Source: Thioclava arctica
GTDB taxonomy: Bacteria; Pseudomonadota; Alphaproteobacteria; Rhodobacterales; Rhodobacteraceae
DNA: 64,000 nucleotides
Assembly: GCF_040892615.1 (NCBI RefSeq)
Contig: NZ_JBFRYC010000002.1
Location: forward strand, 500,112 to 564,111
Direction of reading: 5' to 3'
The notes beneath the pieces are model-generated. The model searched no databases, had not been told where the DNA came from, and was given only the letters and a program-made list of their open reading frames with translations. Positions 37,864 to 46,600 of the stretch are shown in pieces. Every line of letters starts with the position of its first letter. Positions within the stretch are counted from its first letter, which is position 1. A program made the position numbers and the translations under genes.

Positions 37864-38745
37864 CTATTCAGCGGCCATACGCATGGGTTGCGCGCCGATG
37901 GCACAGATTTGTGCGATGGCGCGCTCCATCAAGGCGCTAAAGGCGCGGAAATCTTCACTGGGCTCGACGCGCTCCTCGTCCATATAGAGAGCGCGGTCGA
38001 TCTCGATCTGCACGACATGGATATTGTCGCGTGGCCGCCCGTATCGCTGCGTAATATACGCCCCCGCAAAGGGGGTGTTGCGCGACACGGCCAAGCCCTC
38101 TGCGGCAAAGACCGACTCGATTTGCGCCACCAAGGGGCGCGCCGCCGAGGCCCCATAGCGATCACCCAGAACGATTCTGGGGCGGCGTGCGCCCAAACTG
38201 TCCAACGCCTCTGAGGGCATCGAATGCACATCAATCAAAATCGCCTGACCTTGGCGCTGATGGGTCTGCGTCAACAGATTGCCCAAGGCCGCATGATAGG
38301 GCCGCCAGACATGGTTGAGACGCGCAGCCACCTCGATCTGGGCAATCTTGCCGCGATAGATCGCCCGGCCGCCCGAGACTACCCGCGGAATCACCCCTAG
38401 CCCTGCTGCGACACGCGGACCGGGATGCGAGCGCTCCAGCCCTGCGATCAACGCCGAATCAAGTTCATCTTCGGCTCGGTTCAGATCCACCCATGCGCGC
38501 GGATATTGCGCCGCAATCACCGCCGCACCATAGCGAGGTGCTGATGCCAGCAAGCGATCCACAAACGCATCTTCAGAAGACCGCAACTGCATCATATTCA
38601 ACACAGACCGCCGTTGCAGGCTCTCGGGGTAATGCGCGCCGGAATGCGGTGAGGCAAAGATCACCGCAGTCTGCGCGCTCTGAGGGGGCAAAAGCGTGAA
38701 GGCCGATACAGAATGTGGGTCTGAGTGATGTGGTTTTTCGGTCAT
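37864..38745 (-). CDS. N-formylglutamate amidohydrolase family protein
   Basis: A 293-residue protein of the FGase family, which deformylates N-formylglutamate at the end of some histidine-degradation routes. Supporting motifs are IFASPHSGAHYPESL, AWVDLNRAEDELD, ILIDVHSMPS and VVQIEIDRALYMDE. No hut genes are nearby, so its substrate may be another N-formyl amino acid. The ATG at 38745 follows CGAGG; the extension to 38895 overlaps the tRNA promoter. Confidence 0.85.
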   Translation of the reverse strand: MTEKPHHSDPHSVSAFTLLPPQSAQTAVIFASPHSGAHYPESLQRRSVLNMMQLRSSEDAFVDRLLASAPRYGAAVIAAQYPRAWVDLNRAEDELDSALIAGLERSHPGPRVAAGLGVIPRVVSGGRAIYRGKIAQIEVAARLNHVWRPYHAALGNLLTQTHQRQGQAILIDVHSMPSEALDSLGARRPRIVLGDRYGASAARPLVAQIESVFAAEGLAVSRNTPFAGAYITQRYGRPRDNIHVVQIEIDRALYMDEERVEPSEDFRAFSALMERAIAQICAIGAQPMRMAAE

Positions 38746-38803
38746 GGAGCCTCGCGATGATGCGCCAGAGCTTACACCGGATCGCTTTGTAGCCAAATCC
38801 CCC

Positions 38804-38832
38804 TTGAAAGCCGTTTCGACTCCTTTTATAGA
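38804..38832 (+). promoter_or_regulatory. candidate sigma-70 promoter of tRNA-Val
   Basis: TTGAAA (38804-38809), a 17-nt spacer and TATAGA (38827-38832) make a strong promoter. It is about 90 nt before the tRNA, in the gap with the divergent amidohydrolase gene. Confidence 0.55.
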
Positions 38833-38928
38833 CCCCCAGACCGACGCGATCCCGCGCCCTTCGGTTTGTTCAATTACCCTTCGGGATATTGACATGATTG
38901 GGGCGATGAAACGGGGTCGAACGGCTGT

Positions 38929-39003
38929 GGGCGGTTAGCTCAGCGGTAGAGCACTACGTTGACATCGTAGTGGCCACTGGTTCGATCCCAGTACCGCCCA
39001 CCA
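38929..39003 (+). tRNA. tRNA-Val (anticodon GAC)
   Basis: A 75-nt cloverleaf: acceptor GGGCGGT pairs with ACCGCCC, and the D arm is AGCTCAGCGGTAGAGC. The anticodon stem CTACG/CGTAG encloses TTGACAT, giving anticodon GAC for valine. The T arm is CTGGTTCGATCCCAG. CCA is encoded at 39001-39003. Confidence 0.96.
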
Positions 39004-39013
39004 TCGATTCACC

Positions 39014-39041
39014 GCCCCCGGTGTTCGGGGGCTTCGTTTTT
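39014..39041 (+). terminator. terminator of tRNA-Val
   Basis: GCCCCCG/CGGGGGC arms (39014-39020/39026-39032) with a 5-nt loop are followed by TTCGTTTTT. Confidence 0.75.
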
Positions 39042-39076
39042 CAAGGCGCACGCGCGCCGCGAATAGGAGAAGACCA

Positions 39077-39202
39077 ATGAAGGTCCGTAACTCGCTCCGC
39101 TCGCTCAAGCAGCGTCATCGCGATTGCCAGGTCGTGCGCCGTAAGGGCCGCGTCTATGTGATCAACAAGACGCAGCGTCGCTTCAAAGCCCGTCAGGGCT
39201 GA
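39077..39202 (+). CDS. rpmJ: 50S ribosomal protein L36
   Basis: A 41-residue L36 (MKVRNSLRSLKQRHRDCQVV). It is the longer form with only one of the zinc-ligand Cys, so it is the zinc-independent type, as is the L31 in this window. Start follows TAGGAGAAGACC. A strong terminator follows 21 bp after the stop. Confidence 0.95.
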   Translation: MKVRNSLRSLKQRHRDCQVVRRKGRVYVINKTQRRFKARQG

Positions 39203-39223
39203 AGCAGACCGAGCCTAACGTAT

Positions 39224-39257
39224 AAAGCCGCGCCGTGGGTCACCCCGGCGCGGCTTT
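39224..39257 (+). terminator. intrinsic terminator of rpmJ
   Basis: Perfect 11-bp arms AAAGCCGCGCC (39224-39234) and GGCGCGGCTTT (39247-39257) around a 12-nt loop. The stem itself supplies the A and T stretches, so it may work in both directions. Confidence 0.8.
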
Positions 39258-39290
39258 GTCATATGTGGCGCTCACAGGAAGCGGGCGTGC

Positions 39291-39779
39291 CTAGCCTGCC
39301 CCTCCCGCGCGCCATGCTGACAGCGCGGCGTTATCTTCGGGCGCAGCGGCCGCCTTGAGCGCAGAGGGCGGCGCCACGCTTTTGTTCATGCGGAAGTAAA
39401 ACGCCTCGCGCGCCCCGAAATAAAAGCTCACCACAGCGCCCAACAGCCACCACAGCGGTTCGGGGACATAGTTCAGCCCGACCATACGCTGCGCAAATCC
39501 GACGGGATCAATCATCGCATAGACGAATAGCCCGACAATCCCAAAGGCCAGTACCGGGCGCGGCAACCGGTTGATCCCGTTTACGATTCGGTCAAACACG
39601 CCGGGGCGGACATATTCGAATTCCGCCCCATGTTCTTGCAGCGCCGCAATATAGGCAGCCTGCGCTGCTTCTAGTTTTTTCGTGGCGTTGGGCACGAACA
39701 CCTCAGCCACCGAGGTCGCGGCATCCCCCACAGCCTTGGCCGCCCCTGCCCCACCAATCAGCTTGTCGATCACGCCCAT
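39291..39779 (-). CDS. holin family protein (GTA/phage-type lysis)
   Basis: A 162-residue protein. A soluble N-terminal helix (KLIGGAGAAKAVGDAATSVA) precedes two membrane helices near residues 75-90 (PVLAFGIVGLFVYAMIDPVG) and 107-120 (LWWLLGAVVSFYFGAREAFY). This matches the 3TM-holin-type proteins found beside N-acetylmuramidases in Rhodobacteraceae. The ATG overlaps the end of the muramidase gene by 10 bp, so the two are one lysis cassette. Confidence 0.8.
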   Translation of the reverse strand: MGVIDKLIGGAGAAKAVGDAATSVAEVFVPNATKKLEAAQAAYIAALQEHGAEFEYVRPGVFDRIVNGINRLPRPVLAFGIVGLFVYAMIDPVGFAQRMVGLNYVPEPLWWLLGAVVSFYFGAREAFYFRMNKSVAPPSALKAAAAPEDNAALSAWRAGGAG

Positions 39780-40390
39780 TGCGCCACCCGCTTGCGATGC
39801 TCGCTCTCGGTCAGTCGAAAGCGTGGCGAGACAAATTCCTCGGCGCGCAGGATCCAGCCACCCTTGGTGCCCGCGCGCGTGGTGGCATATTTGCGGCTGG
39901 CAGGGCGCGCATCAGCGACGCGGTAGTAGTAATTGCGCCGCGCGATCCCGTAGGCATCCACCAAATAGCCCGGCGCTGCGGCCTGTGCGAGCTCAGCCGC
40001 GGCAATCGTTTGCGGGCCGATCACGCCATCCACCACCACGCGCTGGCCCATATCGTTCAAGAGCCGCTGCAATACCACAATCGCATTGCCACCCGCGTTC
40101 ACATACATATCGAACACCGAGGGTTGGAGCGCACCGGGCAGCTTTTTGATCAGCGGTTCTTCGAAGTAATGTTTGATGAAAATCTCGACGGCCTGTTCGC
40201 GGCTGAGCGCGCGCACATCCATCTCATCGACGCGCCCATCACCCGTCTGATCAAGCTTGAGCCGCTGCAACGTGGCCAGCGTGACCCCGAATTTCGTCGC
40301 CCCGCCCGGATCATCCGGATCATCCGGATCATTGACGTAACCGCCTTCGCGCGCAACGATATCTTGCGCAATCTGCGTGACAGATTTCAT
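39770..40390 (-). CDS. holin-associated N-acetylmuramidase (GH108-type endolysin)
   Basis: A 206-residue muramidase. The GH108 catalytic Glu is in IVAREGGYVNDP near residue 15, followed by the GGATKFGVTLATL loop. A C-terminal peptidoglycan-binding part includes DMYVNAGGNAIVVLQRLLND and VVDGVIGPQT. Between the catalytic Glu and GGATKFGVT an Asp-Pro-Asp stretch is longer than I expect, encoded by a 9-bp tandem repeat. Such enzyme/holin pairs act in release of gene transfer agents; no capsid genes are in this window. Confidence 0.85.
   Translation of the reverse strand: MKSVTQIAQDIVAREGGYVNDPDDPDDPGGATKFGVTLATLQRLKLDQTGDGRVDEMDVRALSREQAVEIFIKHYFEEPLIKKLPGALQPSVFDMYVNAGGNAIVVLQRLLNDMGQRVVVDGVIGPQTIAAAELAQAAAPGYLVDAYGIARRNYYYRVADARPASRKYATTRAGTKGGWILRAEEFVSPRFRLTESEHRKRVAQWA
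40306..40332 (-). repeat. 9-bp tandem repeat (three copies) in the muramidase gene
   Basis: CCGGATCAT is present three times without mismatch. On the coding strand each unit reads as Asp-Asp-Pro, giving NDPDDPDDPG within the catalytic-site loop. Being in frame it can expand or contract without breaking the gene. Confidence 0.85.
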
Positions 40391-40484
40391 GGCCTATCCC
40401 CGTTTTGACAACGGCGACAGGCTTGCAATTATGGGTTAAAAGGCGCGCAAGGCAGCGCGCGCTGGGCATGCAATCAGCGTAAGA

Positions 40485-40928
40485 TTACGACGTCGGCGCC
40501 TCGTAGACACCTTGCTCTTTGAGCGCGTCGATCACTTCCTTGGGCATGTAATTCTCATCATGCTTGGCCAAAATTTCAGAGGCGACAAAGGTGCCCCCTT
40601 CCATTTGGCCGGTGCCGATCATGCCCTGACCTTCTTTGAACAGGTCTGGCAGAACGCCCGCAAATTTCACCGGAACGGTCGCGCCGCCATCGGTGACGGA
40701 AAAGGTGATGACCTCGCCCTGACCGCGCTTGAGAGTGCCCTTCTCGACCAGCCCGCCCAAGCGGAACACCTCACCCGGTTTGGGCGGCTCGGTCGCAAGC
40801 TGTGAGGGGGCGCGGAAGAAGTTGATGCCATTGCGCATCGAATACCCGATCGTCCCGGTTGCGACGACCAAGGCCAGTGCGGCCACGGCCAGCACCTGAA
40901 TACGGCGTTTCTTCTTAAGGCTCTTCAT
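40485..40928 (-). CDS. ccmE: cytochrome c maturation protein / heme chaperone CcmE
   Basis: A 147-residue membrane-anchored periplasmic chaperone that binds heme covalently and passes it to apocytochrome c. After a basic N terminus and one helix (VLAVAALALVVATGTIGYSM), the OB-fold domain carries the heme-attachment motif LAKHDENYMPKEV, with the linking His and axial Tyr, near residue 121. Other ccm genes are not adjacent. 23 bp downstream of argC on the same strand. Confidence 0.95.
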   Translation of the reverse strand: MKSLKKKRRIQVLAVAALALVVATGTIGYSMRNGINFFRAPSQLATEPPKPGEVFRLGGLVEKGTLKRGQGEVITFSVTDGGATVPVKFAGVLPDLFKEGQGMIGTGQMEGGTFVASEILAKHDENYMPKEVIDALKEQGVYEAPTS

Positions 40929-40951
40929 CGTCTCTCCTCCTCGCCCCGATC

Positions 40952-41980
40952 TTACGGGAAAACCGGCGCCAGCATAAGCCCCTCGGCCTCATCCATCCCT
41001 AGCATCAGATTGGCATTCTGCATCGCTTGGCCCGAAGACCCTTTGCAAAGATTGTCCAATGCGACCACGACCGTTGCGCGGCCGGGGATACGATCCCCTG
41101 ATACACCAATATGAACAAAATTGGACCCCGTAACCGACCGTGTCGAGGGGAGTGCGCCGAAAGGTAGCACCTCTAGGAAACGTTCAGTGGCGTAGCGATC
41201 ACTCAAAGCCTGATAGATTGCCTCTACATTACCGCGCACATAGGCGGTCGCCAGAATACCGCGATTGAACGGCGCGAGATGCGGGGTGAATTGCACCATC
41301 ACAGAGCGCCCGGCCAAGGCACTGAATTCCTGATCGAATTCGCCGATATGACGGTGAGTGCCGCCTGCGGAATAGGGGTGGGTTCCGCCCGATAGTTCAG
41401 CATGAAGCAGGTTTTCCTTAAGCGCACGCCCCGCGCCCGACACCCCGTTTTTCAGATCGAGAATGATTTCATCAAGGTCGATGACGCCGGCCTCGATCAA
41501 AGGGCGGATCGCATATTGGCCCGCCGCCGCATTACAGCCCGTGCCCGCCACCAGCCGCGCGTCGCGAATCGCCTCACGATAGAATTCGGTCAGCCCGTAA
41601 ACCGCCTCTTTCTGCATCTCGAGCGCGGCATGGGGTTTGCCATACCATTTCTCATAAGCCGCCGGATCGCGCAGCCGGAAATCGGCGCTCAGATCAACGA
41701 TCTTGAGGTCGCGCGGCAAGTCTTTGATCACCGCCTGCGAGGTCGCATGAGGCAACGCACAAAACGCCAGATCGACACCGGAGAAATCGATCTCTTCGAT
41801 CTTGACCAGATCGGGCAGATCGAGATGGCGCAGATGGGGGAACACATCGCCCATGCTCATGCCTGCTTTTCGCTCGCCCGACAGGGCCACAATCTCCATC
41901 CCGGGATGGGTGGCGATCAGACGAACCAGCTCAGCCCCGGTGTAGCCGGATGCTCCGAGGATGGCGATCTTGTGGGTCAT
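40952..41980 (-). CDS. argC: N-acetyl-gamma-glutamyl-phosphate reductase
   Basis: A 342-residue NADP-dependent reductase, third step of arginine synthesis. The NADP-binding loop is AILGASGYTGAELVRL at residues 5-20, the catalytic Cys is in VAGTGCNAAAGQYA near residue 148, and the C terminus is NLCKGSSGQAMQNANLM. Upstream of ccmE in the same direction. Confidence 0.96.
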   Translation of the reverse strand: MTHKIAILGASGYTGAELVRLIATHPGMEIVALSGERKAGMSMGDVFPHLRHLDLPDLVKIEEIDFSGVDLAFCALPHATSQAVIKDLPRDLKIVDLSADFRLRDPAAYEKWYGKPHAALEMQKEAVYGLTEFYREAIRDARLVAGTGCNAAAGQYAIRPLIEAGVIDLDEIILDLKNGVSGAGRALKENLLHAELSGGTHPYSAGGTHRHIGEFDQEFSALAGRSVMVQFTPHLAPFNRGILATAYVRGNVEAIYQALSDRYATERFLEVLPFGALPSTRSVTGSNFVHIGVSGDRIPGRATVVVALDNLCKGSSGQAMQNANLMLGMDEAEGLMLAPVFP

Positions 41981-42060
41981 GGATAAACCTTCGCATCAAG
42001 GACGGGCGGTCAACGCCGCTTTGCGCTCTATTTCGGCGCTCCACCTTGCTGCGTCAAGAT

Positions 42061-42684
42061 TTATCCCGCGCGATGCTGACGCCGACGTATCAGCAAAAGC
42101 CCTGCCAAACCGGTCAGCAAAAGCGGCGCTGTCGCGGGAAGCGGCACCGCCGAGGGGCTCTCGACGAGCGGATCAGACGGCAAAAGCGCCGATGACAGAT
42201 CGAGGCCATAGCTGAGCGGCGCGTTGCCGTAGGTAAAGATCATCGCCAGATACAGCGTGCCGCCAAAGCTGCTGTCCAGTGTGATGCTGCGATTGTCGGT
42301 CAAGCTGTTAGAAGCACTGACCGGCTGATAGGGATCGTATGCGATCCCGAAATCGCCGGGATTCAGACCGTCCCAGTTATAGGAAAAGGGGTTGGAACTG
42401 TAGCGAATCGACCCGCCGCCGTTCAGATAGCTACCGGTGAACGCATCCGCGCCCGACAGAGACAGCGTCAAAACCTGCGCGCCGCTGGCCAGACCGCCTA
42501 CCCTGAAGATATCAGTGTCGCCTGCAGCCCCAACGCCGATAATCATCGAGGTGCCGCTGGCGATCAACGTCGGGCTGGACCAGTTCGAGGAATACTCGCC
42601 AACATCCAACTCGGACACACTCAGTGCCGACGCCGGGCCGGCCACAAGGGCCAGCAGACTGACAAGAATACGCAGAGTCGCCAT
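42061..42684 (-). CDS. VPLPA-CTERM (PEP-CTERM-type) sorted surface protein
   Basis: A 207-residue exported protein. It has a signal peptide (LRILVSLLALVAGPASALS) and a Gly/Ser-rich beta-structured body. The C-terminal tripartite sorting signal is VPLPATAPLLLTGLAGLLLI followed by RRRQHR. Such signals are recognised by an exosortase, which is not encoded here. Start ATG at 42684 has GAGG upstream. The ligand or function of the body is unknown; conserved Asp-rich turns (AGDTDIF; NNPGDFGIAYDP-like) suggest a pre-peptidase C-terminal-type fold. Confidence 0.85.
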   Translation of the reverse strand: MATLRILVSLLALVAGPASALSVSELDVGEYSSNWSSPTLIASGTSMIIGVGAAGDTDIFRVGGLASGAQVLTLSLSGADAFTGSYLNGGGSIRYSSNPFSYNWDGLNPGDFGIAYDPYQPVSASNSLTDNRSITLDSSFGGTLYLAMIFTYGNAPLSYGLDLSSALLPSDPLVESPSAVPLPATAPLLLTGLAGLLLIRRRQHRAG

Positions 42685-42750
42685 CACAGGCCTCGCTTAG
42701 GGGTTCGCTCGCAATAAAGTTAACAATCGATTGCGGCCGAATTAAGCGTC

Positions 42751-43563
42751 CTATGCGGCAACAAAACGGATTGGATGGCGCAGGAATTGCGTCGCGTGAC
42801 TGGAAACCGAGGACGGATCGCCCGTCGTCAGAAACTTCGACTCGGTCCCGGCACCCATAAAATCGGGATGGCGCGTCAAGTAATCAGCCAGGCTTTCAGC
42901 CACCAAGTTCGCCTGGCTATATACCGCGACATCGGCCCCCAAAGCCTCTTGAAAGGTCTTTTGCATCAATGGGTAATGGGTGCAGCCCAAAATCGCGGCC
43001 TCGGGGCGCGGCATCCGCCGCTTGAGCGCCTCGACATGCGATTTCACCAAGGCTTCGGCCAAAATCTCATCACCATCCTCAATCGCATCGACAACACCGC
43101 CGCAGGGCTGGGCCTCTACATCGACACCAATCGCACGGAACGCCAATTCGCGCTGAAACGCGCGCGAGGCCACCGTCGCGGGCGTCGCGAACAGCGCCAC
43201 ATGTTTCACCGCCACTTCGCGCGGTGGGGAATTGTCGCCCCATTTGCGTTCGGTCAGTGCCTCAATCATCGGCACGAACACCCCCAGAACGCGCTTGCCC
43301 TCGGGGATCCAGCTTTCCTGCATCCGGCGCAAAGCGGCAGCCGAGGCGGTATTGCAGGCCAAAATGACCAGATCGCAGCCCTCGTCCCACAGCCGTTCGA
43401 CCCCTGCGCAAGTCAGGTTGAAAATGTCATCGGCATCGCGCACGCCATAGGGCGCATGGGCATTGTCACCGTAATAGCAAAACGCCACATCGGGCAGACG
43501 CTTGGCGCAGGCATCGTAAACTGTCAGCCCACCCAGACCTGAATCGAAGACACCAACGGCCAT
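42751..43563 (-). CDS. murI: glutamate racemase
   Basis: A 270-residue racemase providing D-glutamate for peptidoglycan. VGVFDSGLGGLTVYDA at the start carries the first Asp/Ser. The two catalytic Cys sit in VILACNTASAAAL near residue 71 and ILGCTHYPLMQ near 190. The ATG at 43563 follows GGGAGAG; the longer frame to 43626 is not needed. Downstream of the ior gene on the same strand with a 90-bp gap. Confidence 0.93.
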   Translation of the reverse strand: MAVGVFDSGLGGLTVYDACAKRLPDVAFCYYGDNAHAPYGVRDADDIFNLTCAGVERLWDEGCDLVILACNTASAAALRRMQESWIPEGKRVLGVFVPMIEALTERKWGDNSPPREVAVKHVALFATPATVASRAFQRELAFRAIGVDVEAQPCGGVVDAIEDGDEILAEALVKSHVEALKRRMPRPEAAILGCTHYPLMQKTFQEALGADVAVYSQANLVAESLADYLTRHPDFMGAGTESKFLTTGDPSSVSSHATQFLRHPIRFVAA

Positions 43564-43653
43564 TGCACTCTCCCGCGCGAAACCCCGGCGCGGGAACTGC
43601 GCCGGGTGGGCCTCATTTAAGCCCAAGTCTTCGCGAAAGAAACGTCTTTATGC

Positions 43654-46600
43654 TCACTCAGCGGCCATCGGTTGGGGATGCCCACCCGCGCGAAACGCTG
43701 CCAACAGCGCTTCGCGGCGTTTGGACGCCATCACCTCGGCCTGTGCTTTGACCGGGCCATAGCCGCGAATACTGAGCGGCAACTCGGCCAGTTCCCGCGC
43801 GATCTCCATCGTGTCAGGCGTGACCTTGGGCAGGATATCGGCCATGTCGGCCTCATATTGCGCGATCAGAGCTCGTTCCATCTTGCGCTCGGCAGCGCGC
43901 CCAAAGGGATCAAACGGCGTGCCGCGCAGCCCCTTGAGCTTGGCCAGAACCTTGAAGCCACGTTCCATCCACGGACCGAATTCGCGCTTGAGCGGTCGCC
44001 CATTCGCGCCTTCCTTCGACAGGATCGGCGGAGCGAGGTGGAAGCGCATCTCGAAATCGCCATCGAACTCGGCGCGTGCCTTGGCCGCTGTGGCCAGATG
44101 CAGCCGCGCGACCTCGTATTCGTCCTTATAGGCCAGCAGCTTGTGATAGCCCTTCGCGACTGAAACGCGCAGATCGTCAGGCGCGCTGTCCACCAGCTTG
44201 CGGAAACGTTTGGCAAGCCGGTTATTTTGATAAGCCACCAGTTGATCAGCGCGGAAATCGACGGGATCAACCGGGGCTTTGACCACCTCGGACACCATCG
44301 CGCGCGCCGCCTGTTCAGGATGCACCATCGCCCAGCGCCCCAGTTCGAAGGCACGCTTGTTTTCTTCGGGCTTGGCGCCGTTCAGCTCAATCGCGCGGGT
44401 GATCGCCTCAAGGCTCAGCGGCACATAGCCCTGCTGCCATGCCGCGCCCAACACGACCATGTTGGAGTAAATCGAATCCCCCAGCATGTGGCGCGACAAT
44501 TCCGACGTATCGACAAAGGCCACCCGATCTTTGAGCCGTGCCTCAAGGCTGAGGCGCAGCTGATCGCCGGGCAGGCGGAAATCGCGGTTGCGGGTGAATT
44601 CGCCCGTCACGATCTCATGGCTATTGACCACCGCCCCGGTGCGCCCCGTCGTCATCAGACCCAACGTTTTCGAGCCCGCCGAGACCACCAGATCGCCACC
44701 GATCACGCAATCCGCCTCGCCCACGGCCACGCGGATCGCGCTGATATCGTCGGGCTTTTCAGCGATGCGCAGATGGATATGCACCGCGCCACCCTTTTGC
44801 GCGAGACCCGCCATCTCCATCATGCCCGCGCCCTTGTCATCCAGATGCGCCGCCATCGCGAGCACTGCGCCGATGGTCACGACGCCAGTGCCCCCGACCC
44901 CGGTAATCACAATATTATGCGTGCCATGGATTGTCGGCAGCGTGGGCATCGGCAAATCGGGAAGGTCCAGTTCCTTGGCCTGCGCTTTCTTGATTTTCGC
45001 GCCCTTGAGCGTGACAAAGCTGGGGCAGAACCCGTCGAGACAGCGGAAATCTTTGTTGCAGGACGACTGGTCAATCGCACGTTTCGTGCCGAGTTCCGTT
45101 TCCACCGGCACGATCGAGACGCAGTTGGATTGCACGCCGCAATCGCCGCAGCCCTCGCAGACATCGGTATTGATGAACACGCGCTTGTCCGGGTCGGGGA
45201 ATTTACCACGCTTACGGCGGCGGCGTTTTTCAGCCGCGCAGGTCTGCACATAGATCAGCGCCGAGACGCCCTTTTCCTTGGCCAGCCGCTTTTGCACTGC
45301 CATCAGCTCGGCGCGCTCGAATTTCTCGACCGTCGACGGGAAGGTGCTGAGATCGACTTCTTCCTTCTCGTCATAGACCACCACGACCGGCTTCACGCCC
45401 ATTGCGGTGATCTCGGCGGCGATCTGTTGCGCGCTCAGATTGCCCTCGTTTTCCTGCCCCCCGGTCATCGCGACCGCATCGTTGAACAGGATCTTGTAGG
45501 TGATGTTGGTGCCCGCCGCCAAAGCCGCGCGGATCGCCTGAACGCCGGAATGGTTATAGGTGCCATCGCCGAGGTTCTGGAACATATGCTCGCGCTTTGA
45601 GAACGGAGCCTCGCCGACCCAGTTCACGCCCTCTCCGCCCATATGGGTGAAGCCTTCGGTATCGCGGCCCATCCATTGCACCATGTAGTGACAGCCGATC
45701 CCGGCATAGCCGCGCGTGCCCTCGGGCAGCTTGGTCGAGGTGTTGTGCGGGCAGCCCGAGCAATACCACGGTGTGCGCGAGGCGATTTCAGGAGCGTTAT
45801 CGGCACGCTGCGCGGCCTCGATCTTGGTGATGCCAGCCTTGATGGCATCGGTATCGCGCCCCTCTTCGATGAAAATATCGCCCAGCTTTTGCGCGATCAT
45901 CACCGGGTCCAGCGCGTAGCGCGTCGGGAACAGTTCTACCCGGCGGCCATTCTCCCAGCTATCGCCTTTGTGCCAGCCATAGACGCGCCGCCCCCCGCGA
46001 TCGTCGAACAGCGCTTCTTTAACCTGCACCTCGATCAGCTTGCGCTTTTCCTCGACCACGATCACCAGATCGAGCCCCTCGGCCCATTCATGGAAACTAT
46101 CCATATCCAGCGGGAAGGTTTGCGCGATCTTATAGGTGGTGATGCCAAGGCGCTCGGCCTCGGCGGCGTCGATGCCCAGCAGCGACAGCGCATGGCTTAG
46201 ATCAAGCCAGTTCTTGCCCGCAGCCACCAGACCGATCTTTGCGCCGGGCTGTCCCCAGACGCGTTTGTCGATGCGGTTGGCACGCGCGAACGCCTCGGCG
46301 GCGAAACGTTTATAGTCGATCATCCGGGCTTCTTGCGCGACCGGGGTATCGTTGAGGCGAATGTTCAAGCCGCCCTCGGGCATCTTGAAATCGGGCGTGA
46401 CGAATTGCATCCGTTGCGGGTCGCCATCGACCACCGCCGTCGCCTCAACCGTGTCCTTCATGGTCTTCAGACCTACCCAGACACCGGCAAAGCGGCTTAG
46501 CGCATAGCCGTAATGGCCCAGATCAAGGATTTCCTGCACCCCGGCGGGGGACAGCACGGGCATATAGGCATCCACCATCGCCCAGTCCGATTGATGCAAC

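Noticed and set aside
38870..38900. Third copy of the GGGATATT palindrome family near tRNA-Val
   Set aside because: It shares only CTTCGGGATATT, without the GC hairpin or the purine tail.
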